64,000 nt of DNA from Cognatishimia coralii (GTDB taxonomy: Bacteria > Pseudomonadota > Alphaproteobacteria > Rhodobacterales > Rhodobacteraceae): NCBI RefSeq assembly GCF_037478305.1, contig NZ_JBBGAZ010000001.1, positions 62,001 to 126,000 of the forward strand, written 5' to 3'. Below the pieces are notes generated by a model. It worked only from the letters and a program-made list of their open reading frames with translations. It was not told where the DNA came from and did not search any database. Made by a program: the position numbers and the translations under genes. Positions 42,996-51,549 of the stretch are shown one piece after another (the first letter of the stretch is position 1; the number at the start of each line of letters is the position of its first letter).

Positions 42996-43439
42996 ATGCG
43001 GGCCATGGGTCTAAAAACTATTCTTCTCGGGGCCGTTCTGGTCACCGGTCACTTTTCGTATGCGCAGGCGGGGTCTGGGCGGGATGTGGTCAAATTGACC
43101 AATGAATTTCGCACGTCCAACAATCTGCCCGCGCTTCGGCTATCGCCATTGCTGGAATCAATTGCCGCGACCCATGGCAGCGACATGCGCCATCACGGGT
43201 TCTTCTCGCATATGGGGACGGATGGAACGTCGGTCGCGGATCGGGCTTTGCGGCAGGGGTATAATTATTGCCTGATCGCCGAAAATATCGCGGTGGGGCA
43301 GAGGTCCGCGAAGCGGGTCACCAAAGACTGGATCAAGTCGCGCGGCCATCGCGAGAACCTCTTGAACATCGGCGTCACCGAGATCGGCGTGATTCAAGAG
43401 GGCAACTACTGGGTGATGGTCCTAGGCCGCCGCTGCTAG
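42996..43439 (+). CDS. Secreted CAP (SCP/PR1)-domain protein
   Basis: This 147-residue protein has a signal peptide (about 1-23, ending YAQA) and one bacterial CAP domain (YkwD-like): LTNEFRTSNNLPALRLSPLL, then ATHGSDMRHHGFFSHMGTDG, AENIAVGQ and SRGHRENLLNI, with the characteristic His/Glu cavity residues. The ATG at 42996 follows CAGGAG. It lies 4 bases after the deaminase stop and its stop overlaps the guaD stop on the opposite strand. The function of bacterial CAP proteins is unclear; a link to purine metabolism is not known. Confidence 0.85.
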   Translation: MRAMGLKTILLGAVLVTGHFSYAQAGSGRDVVKLTNEFRTSNNLPALRLSPLLESIAATHGSDMRHHGFFSHMGTDGTSVADRALRQGYNYCLIAENIAVGQRSAKRVTKDWIKSRGHRENLLNIGVTEIGVIQEGNYWVMVLGRRC

Positions 43440-44725
43440 GCGCGTTTGCCGTTGATCCAAACGGCTTCGATGGCGCGGTCGTCTCCCATCATGATCGTAG
43501 GGAAAACGGTTTCCCAGAACTCATTGGCATTGTCGACACGCTGGGAAATCGCGTCAGTAGATGAGAGGTTCAAGACAACCAAATCGGCCTCAAGCCCAGC
43601 CTTAACATTGCCGATCTTATCGTCCAGATGCAGCGTCATGGCGGATCCCTGCGTCGCCAGCCACAAGAGCTGTGCCGCGTGCAGAGGGGTGTGGCGCAAC
43701 TGGCCGATCTCATAGGCCGCCGCCATAGTGCGCAGCATCGAGAAGCTGGAGCCTCCTCCGGTGTCTGTCGCCAGACCCACGGAAACTCGCTTTGATTTCA
43801 GGCCGCTCATGTCAAACAGGCCAGAACCGATGAAGGTATTGGACGTCGGGCAATGCACCACACCTGCGCCGACGTCATGCAGCCGGTCGATCTCGCGGTC
43901 CGTTAGATGGATTGCGTGCCCATAGACCCCGCGCGCACCGATCAGGCCGAATTGCTCGTAGGTGTCCAGATAGTCCCGCGCGTCGGGATATAGCCCCAAG
44001 ACCCACTCAATTTCGTCAGTTTGCTCAGACAGATGGGTCTGCATCAAGCAATCGGAATGTTCGGCCCAGAGGTCGCCCAACATCTGCAGTTGCTCGGGCG
44101 TGGAGGTTGGCGAAAACCGCGGCGTGATCGCATAGGTGATCCGGTCGACCCCATGCCAGTTCCCGATCAGATATTTGCTCTGGTCATAGGCCTCTTGCGC
44201 GGTATCGCTCAGCCCCTCAGGCGCATTGCGATCCATACAGGTTTTGCCCGCCACGATCCTTTGCCCTCGCGCCTGTGCGGCCTCAAACAAGGCCTCAACC
44301 GACCCGGGATGGATCGTCGCATAGCTCGCGACAGTGGTGGTGCCATGCTGCTTTGTCAGATCCAGATAGCGGTTCGCGATGTCGCTAGCGTAGGCGCGAT
44401 TTCCAAACCGCATTTCCTCGGGGAAGGTATAGGAATTCAGCCAATCGATCAGCCGCTTGCCCCAGCTCGCAATCATCGCGGTTTGGGGATAATGCACATG
44501 GGCATCCACAAACCCCGCCATGATCAGGCCCTGGCCATAGTCCACGGTTTCGGCGAGTGGATGCAGCGCCCGCAGGGTCTCGCGTTCTCCGACAGCCGCG
44601 ATTTTGCCATCCCGCAACAGCACCGCGCCCTGACGCAGATGCTGGGCCGCGTCGTTAATAGGCACCTCAAACGGATCCGCGGTGAAACTCAGCACCTGTC
44701 CCAAAAGCAAAGTCGTGTCGGTCAT
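43436..44725 (-). CDS. guaD: Guanine deaminase
   Basis: This 429-residue zinc amidohydrolase converts guanine to xanthine. Family motifs include GFVDAHVHYPQTAMIASWG, LQTHLSEQTDEI in the form CLMQTHLSEQ, YGHAIHLTDRE, VVHCPTSNTFIGSGLFD and GLATDTGGGSSFSML. The ATG at 44725 is preferred; a TTG two codons upstream is in frame. It is divergent from mgtE and convergent with the CAP gene. Confidence 0.92.
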   Translation of the reverse strand: MTDTTLLLGQVLSFTADPFEVPINDAAQHLRQGAVLLRDGKIAAVGERETLRALHPLAETVDYGQGLIMAGFVDAHVHYPQTAMIASWGKRLIDWLNSYTFPEEMRFGNRAYASDIANRYLDLTKQHGTTTVASYATIHPGSVEALFEAAQARGQRIVAGKTCMDRNAPEGLSDTAQEAYDQSKYLIGNWHGVDRITYAITPRFSPTSTPEQLQMLGDLWAEHSDCLMQTHLSEQTDEIEWVLGLYPDARDYLDTYEQFGLIGARGVYGHAIHLTDREIDRLHDVGAGVVHCPTSNTFIGSGLFDMSGLKSKRVSVGLATDTGGGSSFSMLRTMAAAYEIGQLRHTPLHAAQLLWLATQGSAMTLHLDDKIGNVKAGLEADLVVLNLSSTDAISQRVDNANEFWETVFPTIMMGDDRAIEAVWINGKRA

Positions 44726-44857
44726 GGTCAAAACCCTTTCGCAGGCAATTTAACTTGGCCCGAGCTGGGCGTAAATTGCGGCGTTGGCATTGAATTTCCG
44801 ACACAGCTTCAACTATGGTCTGAAAATAAGACCATCCGGGGCAAAAGGAGGCGCACC

Positions 44858-46249
44858 ATGACCGAGACCGACCAACTCACGCCCCCAATCCCCTCTGACG
44901 ACGAAGACTATAGCCTGGATGCCAAAAACGTCTCGGCGATCCTGTTTGCGGTGGAAACCGGCAATCGCGACCAGCTGGTAGATTTGCTTGAGGATATGCA
45001 CGCCGCAGACATCGCGGATTTGCTGGAACAGGTGAACGCCTATGATCGGCGCCGTCTGATCCAGCTCTATGATCGCGAGTTTGATGGCGAGATTCTTTCC
45101 GAGCTTGAGGAAAGCCTGCGCGAGGACGTGATTTCGGTCCTGCGGCCTGAAACGCTGGCCGAAGCCGTGCGGGACATGGAATCTGACGACGTTGTCGACC
45201 TTGTCGAAGATCTTGATGACGCCCAGCAAGAAGCCATTCTTGAGGTGCTTGAGGACGCAGACCGCGTCGCGGTCGAGCAGGCGCTGAGCTATCCGGAGTT
45301 TTCGGCTGGCCGTCTGATGCAGCGCGAAACTGTCTGGGCACCAGAGCATTGGACTGTCGGCGATGCCATTGATTACATGAGGAATTCCGAAGAACTGCCC
45401 GAGCAGTTCTATCACGTGATCCTCGTTGATCCGCGCATGCGTCCGGTGGCGAATGTGACCTTGGGCAAGATCATGGGGTCTCCGCGCGAGGCGCCTTTGA
45501 AGAACCTCTCGGAAGAGATGTTCCAGGTCATTCCGGTCGCTCAGGACGAAGGCGAGGTGGCCTATGCGTTCAACCAATATCACCTGATATCGGCCCCTGT
45601 CGTGGATGAGGATGAGCGGCTCATTGGTGTTATTACGATCGATGACGCGATGGCGGTTCTGGATGAGGAACACGAAGAAGATATCTTGCGTCTGGCCGGT
45701 GTTGGCGACGAAAGCTCTCTGTCGGACAGTGTGATGGAGACGACGAAACAGCGAATCCCGTGGTTGGCTGTAAACCTTGTGACCTCGATCCTTGCGTCCT
45801 TGGTTATCGCGCAGTTTGAGGAAACCCTCGCACAATTCGTGGCGTTGGCGATCCTGATGCCCATCGTGGCCTCGATGGGTGGCAACGCGGGCACGCAATC
45901 CCTGACGGTCGCCGTGCGCGCCTTGGCGACCAAAGACCTCACGAGCTCCAACCTCTGGCGCGTTGTCTCGAGGGAGGCTTTGGTGGGGCTGTTTAACGGC
46001 ATCGTCTTTGCGATTGTGATGGGCATCGTGGGCGTCATTTGGTTCGGCACACCGATGCTGGGCGTTGTGATCGCCGTCGCGATGGTGATCAATCTGGTCG
46101 TGGCTGGGCTTGCGGGCACGGGCATTCCGGTGCTTTTGGAAAAGATAGGCGTAGACCCGGCGCTGGCCTCTGGGGCCTTTGTGACCACGGTCACGGATGT
46201 CGTTGGTTTCTTTGCCTTTTTGGCGCTTGCGGGCGCGGTACTGCTGTAA
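44858..46249 (+). CDS. mgtE: Magnesium transporter MgtE
   Basis: This 463-residue Mg2+ channel has an acidic N-terminal helical superhelix domain (about 20-135), two CBS domains (about 140-270; LMQRETVWAPEHWTVGDAI, LISAPVVDEDERLIGVITID) and five C-terminal transmembrane helices with the pore signature PIVASMGGNAGTQSLTVAVR. The start at 44858 has AAGGAGG upstream. It is divergent from guaD. I see no M-box riboswitch in the 132-bp upstream interval. Confidence 0.95.
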   Translation: MTETDQLTPPIPSDDEDYSLDAKNVSAILFAVETGNRDQLVDLLEDMHAADIADLLEQVNAYDRRRLIQLYDREFDGEILSELEESLREDVISVLRPETLAEAVRDMESDDVVDLVEDLDDAQQEAILEVLEDADRVAVEQALSYPEFSAGRLMQRETVWAPEHWTVGDAIDYMRNSEELPEQFYHVILVDPRMRPVANVTLGKIMGSPREAPLKNLSEEMFQVIPVAQDEGEVAYAFNQYHLISAPVVDEDERLIGVITIDDAMAVLDEEHEEDILRLAGVGDESSLSDSVMETTKQRIPWLAVNLVTSILASLVIAQFEETLAQFVALAILMPIVASMGGNAGTQSLTVAVRALATKDLTSSNLWRVVSREALVGLFNGIVFAIVMGIVGVIWFGTPMLGVVIAVAMVINLVVAGLAGTGIPVLLEKIGVDPALASGAFVTTVTDVVGFFAFLALAGAVLL

Positions 46250-46258
46250 GGATGTCTC

Positions 46259-46825
46259 ATGGATTTGACCGAGATCAAAGCCGCCGCGCGCAAGGCGGCT
46301 TTCGCGCGCCGTAAAGAGGCGTTTGACGCAGGCTACCCCGCACAATCGGCCTATTTGTCCGAAGTCCTCGCAGGCTATCGTGGCGTGCCTCTGGCGGGTT
46401 ACATGCCGATCCGAACCGAGATCAATCCGCTCCCCGCAATGGCCGAAGCGGCGGCCCATGGGCCAGTCGGAGTGCCGGTCATTCAGGCTGCGGGGCAGCC
46501 GTTGAAGTTTTCGCGTTGGGAACCCGAAGGCGCGCTGAAAGACGGCCCCTTTGGCGCGAAAGTGCCTGTGGTGGATGACTACTTCGAGCCAGAGATCCTG
46601 ATTGTTCCACTTGTGGGCTTTGACGCGAAGGGTGGGCGTTTGGGCTATGGCGGCGGGTTTTATGATCGCACGCTCGAGCTCTTGCGCAGCAAGCGCGCGA
46701 CTTTGGCGATTGGCTTTGCGTTTGAAGCGCAAGAGGCCGAGGAGTTGCCGCTTGAACCAACGGACCAGCCGCTCGACCTGATGGTCACAGAGACCGGTAT
46801 TCGTGAATTTAACCGGGGGATTTGA
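46259..46825 (+). CDS. 5-formyltetrahydrofolate cyclo-ligase
   Basis: This 188-residue enzyme converts 5-formyl-THF to 5,10-methenyl-THF with ATP. The start (KAAARKAAFARRKEA) and the nucleotide- and folate-binding motif GGRLGYGGGFYDRTLELL are typical, as is IVPLVGFD. It lies 9 bases after mgtE. In many bacteria this gene neighbours 6S RNA; I do not see a 6S-like structure here. The stop codon lies in a dispersed repeat. Confidence 0.9.
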   Translation: MDLTEIKAAARKAAFARRKEAFDAGYPAQSAYLSEVLAGYRGVPLAGYMPIRTEINPLPAMAEAAAHGPVGVPVIQAAGQPLKFSRWEPEGALKDGPFGAKVPVVDDYFEPEILIVPLVGFDAKGGRLGYGGGFYDRTLELLRSKRATLAIGFAFEAQEAEELPLEPTDQPLDLMVTETGIREFNRGI

Positions 46826-46847
46826 GTATTTTTGGCAAGATGAATCC
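46822..46847 (+). repeat. Intergenic repeat copy 3
   Basis: TGAGTATTTTTGGCAAGATG plus AA repeats the copy at 32668-32694 exactly over 22 bases. The TGA stop codon of the cyclo-ligase gene is the first triplet of the repeat. Confidence 0.7.
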
Positions 46848-46903
46848 CGCTTGCGCAACTGAGCCCTTGCTCTGAGCGGTTAGGGCGGATAGGGCAAACC
46901 CCC

Positions 46904-47725
46904 ATGAAAATACTGTTTTTAGGCGATGTTGTCGGGCGCGCAGGGCGGGCTGCCCTGACCGAGCATCTTCCACGGCTGCGCAAAGACTGGCGTTTGGATT
47001 TTGTCATCGTGAATGGCGAGAACGCGAGCAATGGCATGGGGCTCTCTGCGCAGCATGCCAAAGTGATCTTTGACGCGGGGGCGGATTGCGTCACCTTGGG
47101 CGATCATGCTTTTGATCAGAAAGACATGATGCAGCATATTCAGGAAGACAGCCGCATCATTCGGCCGCTGAACTATGCCTCGGGCGATGTGCCCGGGCGA
47201 GGGCACCGGATTTTTGATGTGCGCGGTAAGAAGATCCTTGTTTTGCAGGCGCTTGGGCAGGTTTTCATGAAGCGGCCCTATGCGGATCCGTTCTCGGCTG
47301 TGGATCGCGTTCTCAAGGCCCATCCGCGCGGTGGTCTGGTGCAGGCCATTGTGGTCGACATGCATTGCGAGGCCACCAGCGAGAAGATGGGCATGGCGCA
47401 TTACTGCGATGGGCGCGCGAGCCTTGTTGTTGGCACGCATACGCATGTGCCGACGGCGGATGCTCAGATTTTGGACAAGGGCACGGCAATGCTCTCGGAT
47501 GCGGGCATGTGTGGGGATTATAATTCCGTCATTGGCATGGAAAAGGCCGAGCCGATGCGCCGTTTTGTAACCGGCATGCCAAAGGCGCGGTTTACGCCGG
47601 CATTGGGCGAAGCAACGCTCAGCGGGGTTTATGTCGAAACTGATGACAAATCAGGCGCAGCGACCCGGATCGAGATGGTGCGGCAGGGCGGACGGTTGCA
47701 ACAGGCGGGTCCCGCACCGGTTTAG
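46904..47725 (+). CDS. YmdB-type metallophosphoesterase
   Basis: This 273-residue dinuclear metallophosphoesterase belongs to the YmdB family (TIGR00282). Metal ligands appear in MKILFLGDVVGRAGR, FVIVNGENASNGMG, LGDHAFDQKD and the C-terminal GTHTHVPTADAQIL. B. subtilis YmdB hydrolyses cyclic nucleotides and affects biofilm and RNase Y-linked expression. It stands alone and is followed by an SLC13 permease on the same strand. Confidence 0.92.
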   Translation: MKILFLGDVVGRAGRAALTEHLPRLRKDWRLDFVIVNGENASNGMGLSAQHAKVIFDAGADCVTLGDHAFDQKDMMQHIQEDSRIIRPLNYASGDVPGRGHRIFDVRGKKILVLQALGQVFMKRPYADPFSAVDRVLKAHPRGGLVQAIVVDMHCEATSEKMGMAHYCDGRASLVVGTHTHVPTADAQILDKGTAMLSDAGMCGDYNSVIGMEKAEPMRRFVTGMPKARFTPALGEATLSGVYVETDDKSGAATRIEMVRQGGRLQQAGPAPV

Positions 47726-47782
47726 GCTTGCTCAGGGACTAAGCTTGCGGAATGCTTAGGGGGTGTAAGCCCCGAGGACTAC

Positions 47783-49561
47783 ATGGACTTTTTTGAATTT
47801 ACGCAGACCCAACAGGCGGTGATCACCTTGGTGACGGTTGGGGTGATGTTTGGGTTGTTTGTGCGTGAGGTGTTCCCGACCGAGGTGGTTGCGATCTCGG
47901 GTGTGGCGACCTTGTTGGTTTTGGGCGTCCTGCCGTATGAGGGCGCGCTGACGGTTTTGTCCAATCCCGCTCCCTGGACGATCGGCGCGATGTTCATCGT
48001 CATGAGCGCCTTGGTGCGCACGGGCGCCTTGTCGAGCTTCACCCATCTGGCGGATCGGCAGGCGAGGTCTAATCCTAAGGTTGCGATTGCCATGTTGATG
48101 GTCTTTGTGATCGTCGCCTCGGCGGTGGTGTCCAATACGCCGGTGGTCGTGGTGATGATCCCAGTGTTTATTCAGCTTGCGGGAACCTTGGGCGTTGCGC
48201 CGAGTAAGCTGCTGATTCCGTTGAGCTATGCGGCCATTCTGGGCGGGACTTTGACCTTGATCGGGACCTCGACGAACCTCTTGGTGGATGGGGTTGCGCG
48301 GGCGCAAGGCTTAGAAGGGTTCTCGATCTTTGAAGTGACGCCTTTGGGTGTCATTCTGGTGATTTGGGGTATGATCTATTTGCGCTTTATCGGGCCAAAG
48401 CTGCTGCCGGATCGGGATTCTATGGCCGGATTGCTGGGCAATCGTAAGGATATGAAGTTTTTCACCGAGGCGGTAATTCCGCCGGAGTCCAACCTGATTG
48501 GCCGCGAAGTAACGGGCGTGCAGCTGTTTAAGCGCGATGGGGTGCGGTTGATCGACGTTCTGCGGGGTGATGCCTCTTTGCGGCGCAATCTGAAGGGCGT
48601 GGAGCTGCAAGTAGGCGACCGCGTTGTGCTGAGGACCAAGATGGCAGAGCTTTTGAGCCTGCAGCGCGACAAGTCGTTGAAACGTGTCGATCAGGTTTCA
48701 GCGGTGGAGACCACCACGGTTGAGGTGTTGATTACACCGGGCTGCCGCATGGTGGGGCGGGCTTTGGGCGCGATGCGTCTGCGGCGGCGCTATGGCGTCT
48801 ATACGATTGCGGTGCATCGTTCGAACCAGAATATCGGCATGCAGTTGGATGATCTTGTGGTGCGCGTTGGGGATACGTTGCTGCTGGAAGGTGCGCCGGA
48901 GGATATTCAACGTTTGGCCGCAGATATGGATATGGTGCAGGTCAACCAGCCGGTGGAGCGGGAATACCGTCGGGGGCAGGCTCCGATTGCCATGGCGGCT
49001 TTGTTTGGGATTGTGGCTTTGGCGGGCTTTGGCGTTGCGCCGATTTTCCTGTTGTCGGTGATTGCTGTGGCTGTGGTTCTGGTCACGCGCTGCATTGATG
49101 CGGATGAGGCATTTGCGGCAGTGGACGGGCGTTTGCTGGCCTTGATTTTCTCGATGCTGGCGATTGGTGTGGCGTTACAGACCTCGGGGGCTGTGACGCT
49201 GATTGTCGAGGCGATTGCGCCGTGGCTGCAGGGATTGCCGCCGTTCTTTTTGGTTTGGGCGATTTATTTGCTGACCTCGGTTCTGACAGAGATGCTATCC
49301 AACAACGCGGTGGCCGTGGTGGTGACGCCGATTGCCATGGGGCTCGGGGACGCGATGGGCTTTGACGTGCGGCCATTGGTGATTGCGGTGATGGTCGCGG
49401 CGTCGGCGAGTTTTGCCACGCCGATCGGCTATCAGACCAATATGCTGGTCTATGGCCCCGGCGGGTATCGGTTCACGGATTTCATGCGGGTTGGAATTCC
49501 GCTGAACCTCTCAGTTGGCCTGCTGGCGAGCGCGCTTATTCCGCTGATGTGGCCGCTTTAA
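47783..49561 (+). CDS. SLC13/DASS-family permease with two TrkA-C domains (copy A)
   Basis: This 592-residue membrane protein has two sets of transmembrane helices (about 1-190 and 400-592) flanking a cytoplasmic insert (about 205-385) with two RCK_C/TrkA-C domains (VTGVQLFKRDGVRLIDVLRG; LGAMRLRRRYGVYTIAVHRS). The signature LIGTSTNLLVDG and its second-half counterpart TEMLSNNAVAVVVTPIAMG are typical. Such proteins move anions such as dicarboxylates or sulfate with Na+. A convergent paralogue lies at 49624-51408. Confidence 0.88.
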   Translation: MDFFEFTQTQQAVITLVTVGVMFGLFVREVFPTEVVAISGVATLLVLGVLPYEGALTVLSNPAPWTIGAMFIVMSALVRTGALSSFTHLADRQARSNPKVAIAMLMVFVIVASAVVSNTPVVVVMIPVFIQLAGTLGVAPSKLLIPLSYAAILGGTLTLIGTSTNLLVDGVARAQGLEGFSIFEVTPLGVILVIWGMIYLRFIGPKLLPDRDSMAGLLGNRKDMKFFTEAVIPPESNLIGREVTGVQLFKRDGVRLIDVLRGDASLRRNLKGVELQVGDRVVLRTKMAELLSLQRDKSLKRVDQVSAVETTTVEVLITPGCRMVGRALGAMRLRRRYGVYTIAVHRSNQNIGMQLDDLVVRVGDTLLLEGAPEDIQRLAADMDMVQVNQPVEREYRRGQAPIAMAALFGIVALAGFGVAPIFLLSVIAVAVVLVTRCIDADEAFAAVDGRLLALIFSMLAIGVALQTSGAVTLIVEAIAPWLQGLPPFFLVWAIYLLTSVLTEMLSNNAVAVVVTPIAMGLGDAMGFDVRPLVIAVMVAASASFATPIGYQTNMLVYGPGGYRFTDFMRVGIPLNLSVGLLASALIPLMWPL

Positions 49562-49621
49562 GGGGCTTTGCCCCTCGAAGGCGGGGCCTGCTCACCCCAG
49601 GATATTTTGCGCAAGAGAAAG
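49561..49621. repeat. Intergenic repeat copy 4 with hairpin
   Basis: AGGGGC-TTT-GCCCCT (49561-49575) is the same hairpin as at 28263-28277 on the other strand. It is followed at 49589-49621 by CTCACCCCAGGATATTTTGC, then GCAAGAGAAA, a close match to copy 1. It fills the space between the two convergent SLC13 genes and probably terminates both. Confidence 0.65.
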
Positions 49622-49623
49622 GC

Positions 49624-51408
49624 TTAGAGCGGCCAGAAAAGCAGGATTGAGGGGATCGAGACCGCGACCACGAGGATTTCCAGGGGTAGGCCCATGCGCC
49701 AATAGTCTCCGAAACGGTAGCCGCCGGGGCCGAGGATCAGTGTGTTGTTCTTATGGCCGATGGGGGTGAGGAAGGCCGCGGAGGCTGCGACGGCGACGGC
49801 CATGAGGAAGGGGTCGGGCGAGGCATCTAGAGAGTTGGCCATATGGATGCCGACGGGGGCTGCGACGATGGCCGTGGCGGTGTTGTTGAGCACGTCACTG
49901 AGCGTCATAGTGACGACCATCAGGACGGTCAGGATGGCCCAGGCCGGGAGGCCTTCGGTGAGGCTGACGAGCGAGCCTGCGATGAGTTCGGTGCCGCCTG
50001 CGTCTTCGAGTGCTGCGCCCAGCGGGATCATGGAGCCAAGTAGGACGACGACGGGCCATTCGATCTGGGTGTAGAGTTCCGAGAGCGGCACGATTTTCGT
50101 GAGCACATAGGCGGCCACGACAATGCCAAGGGCGATGGGCAGGTAGAGCAGACCGACGGCAGAGGCCGCGATAGCACCTGCGAAGAGGCCAATGGCGAGC
50201 CAGGATTTTTGGTCTGCGGTGACTTGCAGGCCTCGGTCCGCGAGAGGCAGGCAGCCGAGCCAGTCGGTGATATCCGCGCCTCGGTCTTTGGGGGTCAGTA
50301 GCAATAGGATATCGCCCGCTTTGATCTCGGTCTTGCGCAGGTGTTTGGTGATGCGTTGGCCATTGCGCGACAGTCCCATCAGGATTGCGCCTTGGCGCCA
50401 GTTGAGGCCGATGCGCTCGGCGGTTCTGCCGGTGATGCGGGAGGTTTCAGAGACCACGACTTCGACCATGTCCAACCCGTCGCCGGTGGCTTTCAGACGT
50501 TCCTCGCGTTTTTCTTCGGCAAAGCGTAGGCCTGTGGCGGTGCGGAATTCATCGAGTGCGTCGGGGGTGCCTTCCAGCAGCAGCGTGTCGCCTGCGCGCA
50601 GTTCTGTGTTGCGCGCAGAGCCATAGCGGCGACGGCCTTCGCGGCTGAGGCCGATCACGGCGACATCTGCTTGGGTAGCTTGCGTGTCGAGTTCTGCGAG
50701 CCGTTTGCTGAGAAGTTTGCTGTCTTCCGGCACGGTAAGCTCGGCGAGATAGGCGGTGAGGTCAGACAGCGCGCTGCCCGCATCGTCGCGCTTTGGGATG
50801 AAGCGCCAGCCGATCAGCGCCACAAACGCAAGACCAGCAAGCGCCGTCAGACCGCCCACTGGCGCGAAGTCGAACATCCGAAACGGCGCACCAAGGGTGT
50901 CTTCGCGGATAGAGGCGATGATGATGTTGGGCGGCGTGCCGATCAGGGTTGCCATTCCGCCAAGGATGGTTGCAAAGGAGAGGGGCATGAGCGACAGTCC
51001 TGGGCTGCGGCCTGCTTTGCGCGCGGTTTGCACGTCGACAGGCATCAGAAGGGCAAGGGCTGCGACATTGTTCATGAAGGCCGAGAGCACGCCGCCGACG
51101 CCACCCATGATGGCGATATGGGTGCCAAGGGCTCGGGAACTGTCCACCAGCGTTCGGGTGATCAGAAATACCGCACCTGACCGCACTAACCCTGCCGAGA
51201 CCACAAGGACCAACGCGACGACCAATGTGGCTGGATGTCCAAAGCCCGAGAATGCATCTTTTTCGGGCACCACACCCAGAACCACACCCGCCAAAAGCGC
51301 GCAGAAGGCGACCAGATCGTACCGAAACCGTCCCCAAAGCAAGAGGCCAAAAACCACGCCGAAGAGGGTGAAAAGAATAATCTGCTCTTGGGTCAACGCG
51401 CTGCTCAT
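49624..51408 (-). CDS. SLC13/DASS-family permease with two TrkA-C domains (copy B)
   Basis: This 594-residue protein has the same architecture as copy A. The N-terminal membrane half contains FMNNVAALALLMPV and TLIGTPPNIIIASIRE, the central insert has two TrkA-C domains (LAELDTQATQADVAVIGLSR; IGLNWRQGAILMGLSRNGQR), and the C-terminal half contains SDVLNNTATAIVAAPVGIHM. Motif TLIGTPPN versus TLIGTSTN in copy A suggests different anions. It converges on copy A with 62 bases between stops. No regulator is adjacent. Confidence 0.88.
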   Translation of the reverse strand: MSSALTQEQIILFTLFGVVFGLLLWGRFRYDLVAFCALLAGVVLGVVPEKDAFSGFGHPATLVVALVLVVSAGLVRSGAVFLITRTLVDSSRALGTHIAIMGGVGGVLSAFMNNVAALALLMPVDVQTARKAGRSPGLSLMPLSFATILGGMATLIGTPPNIIIASIREDTLGAPFRMFDFAPVGGLTALAGLAFVALIGWRFIPKRDDAGSALSDLTAYLAELTVPEDSKLLSKRLAELDTQATQADVAVIGLSREGRRRYGSARNTELRAGDTLLLEGTPDALDEFRTATGLRFAEEKREERLKATGDGLDMVEVVVSETSRITGRTAERIGLNWRQGAILMGLSRNGQRITKHLRKTEIKAGDILLLLTPKDRGADITDWLGCLPLADRGLQVTADQKSWLAIGLFAGAIAASAVGLLYLPIALGIVVAAYVLTKIVPLSELYTQIEWPVVVLLGSMIPLGAALEDAGGTELIAGSLVSLTEGLPAWAILTVLMVVTMTLSDVLNNTATAIVAAPVGIHMANSLDASPDPFLMAVAVAASAAFLTPIGHKNNTLILGPGGYRFGDYWRMGLPLEILVVAVSIPSILLFWPL

Positions 51409-51549
51409 GAAGGCCTCAATCTATCTGTCCCCTGAGTTTGCCAAGACCGCCCGCCCATGCAAGGGAAAAAGGCAGCTAAGGGCCGCCTTGAGACCGTGGA
51501 TTGGTTGCGCTATAGGAGGCGAAACGAGATCTTTGAGGGGGCATCCGCC

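Noticed and set aside
44726..44857. M-box magnesium riboswitch upstream of mgtE
   Set aside because: The 132-bp guaD-mgtE interval shows no recognisable M-box core or terminator hairpin.
44813..46858. Very long antisense frame (about 680 codons) across mgtE and the cyclo-ligase gene
   Set aside because: It spans two clear genes on the other strand and reads as His/Arg/Gln-rich nonsense typical of GC-biased shadow frames.
46826..46903. 6S RNA expected near the 5-formyl-THF cyclo-ligase gene
   Set aside because: The interval is too short and shows no long imperfect hairpin; it holds only the dispersed repeat and the ymdB leader.
49624..51408. SLC13 pair as Trk potassium transporters because of the TrkA-C domains
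   Set aside because: The membrane parts carry SLC13 signatures (LIGTxxN) and not the TrkH/KtrB pore; TrkA-C here is a regulatory insert.
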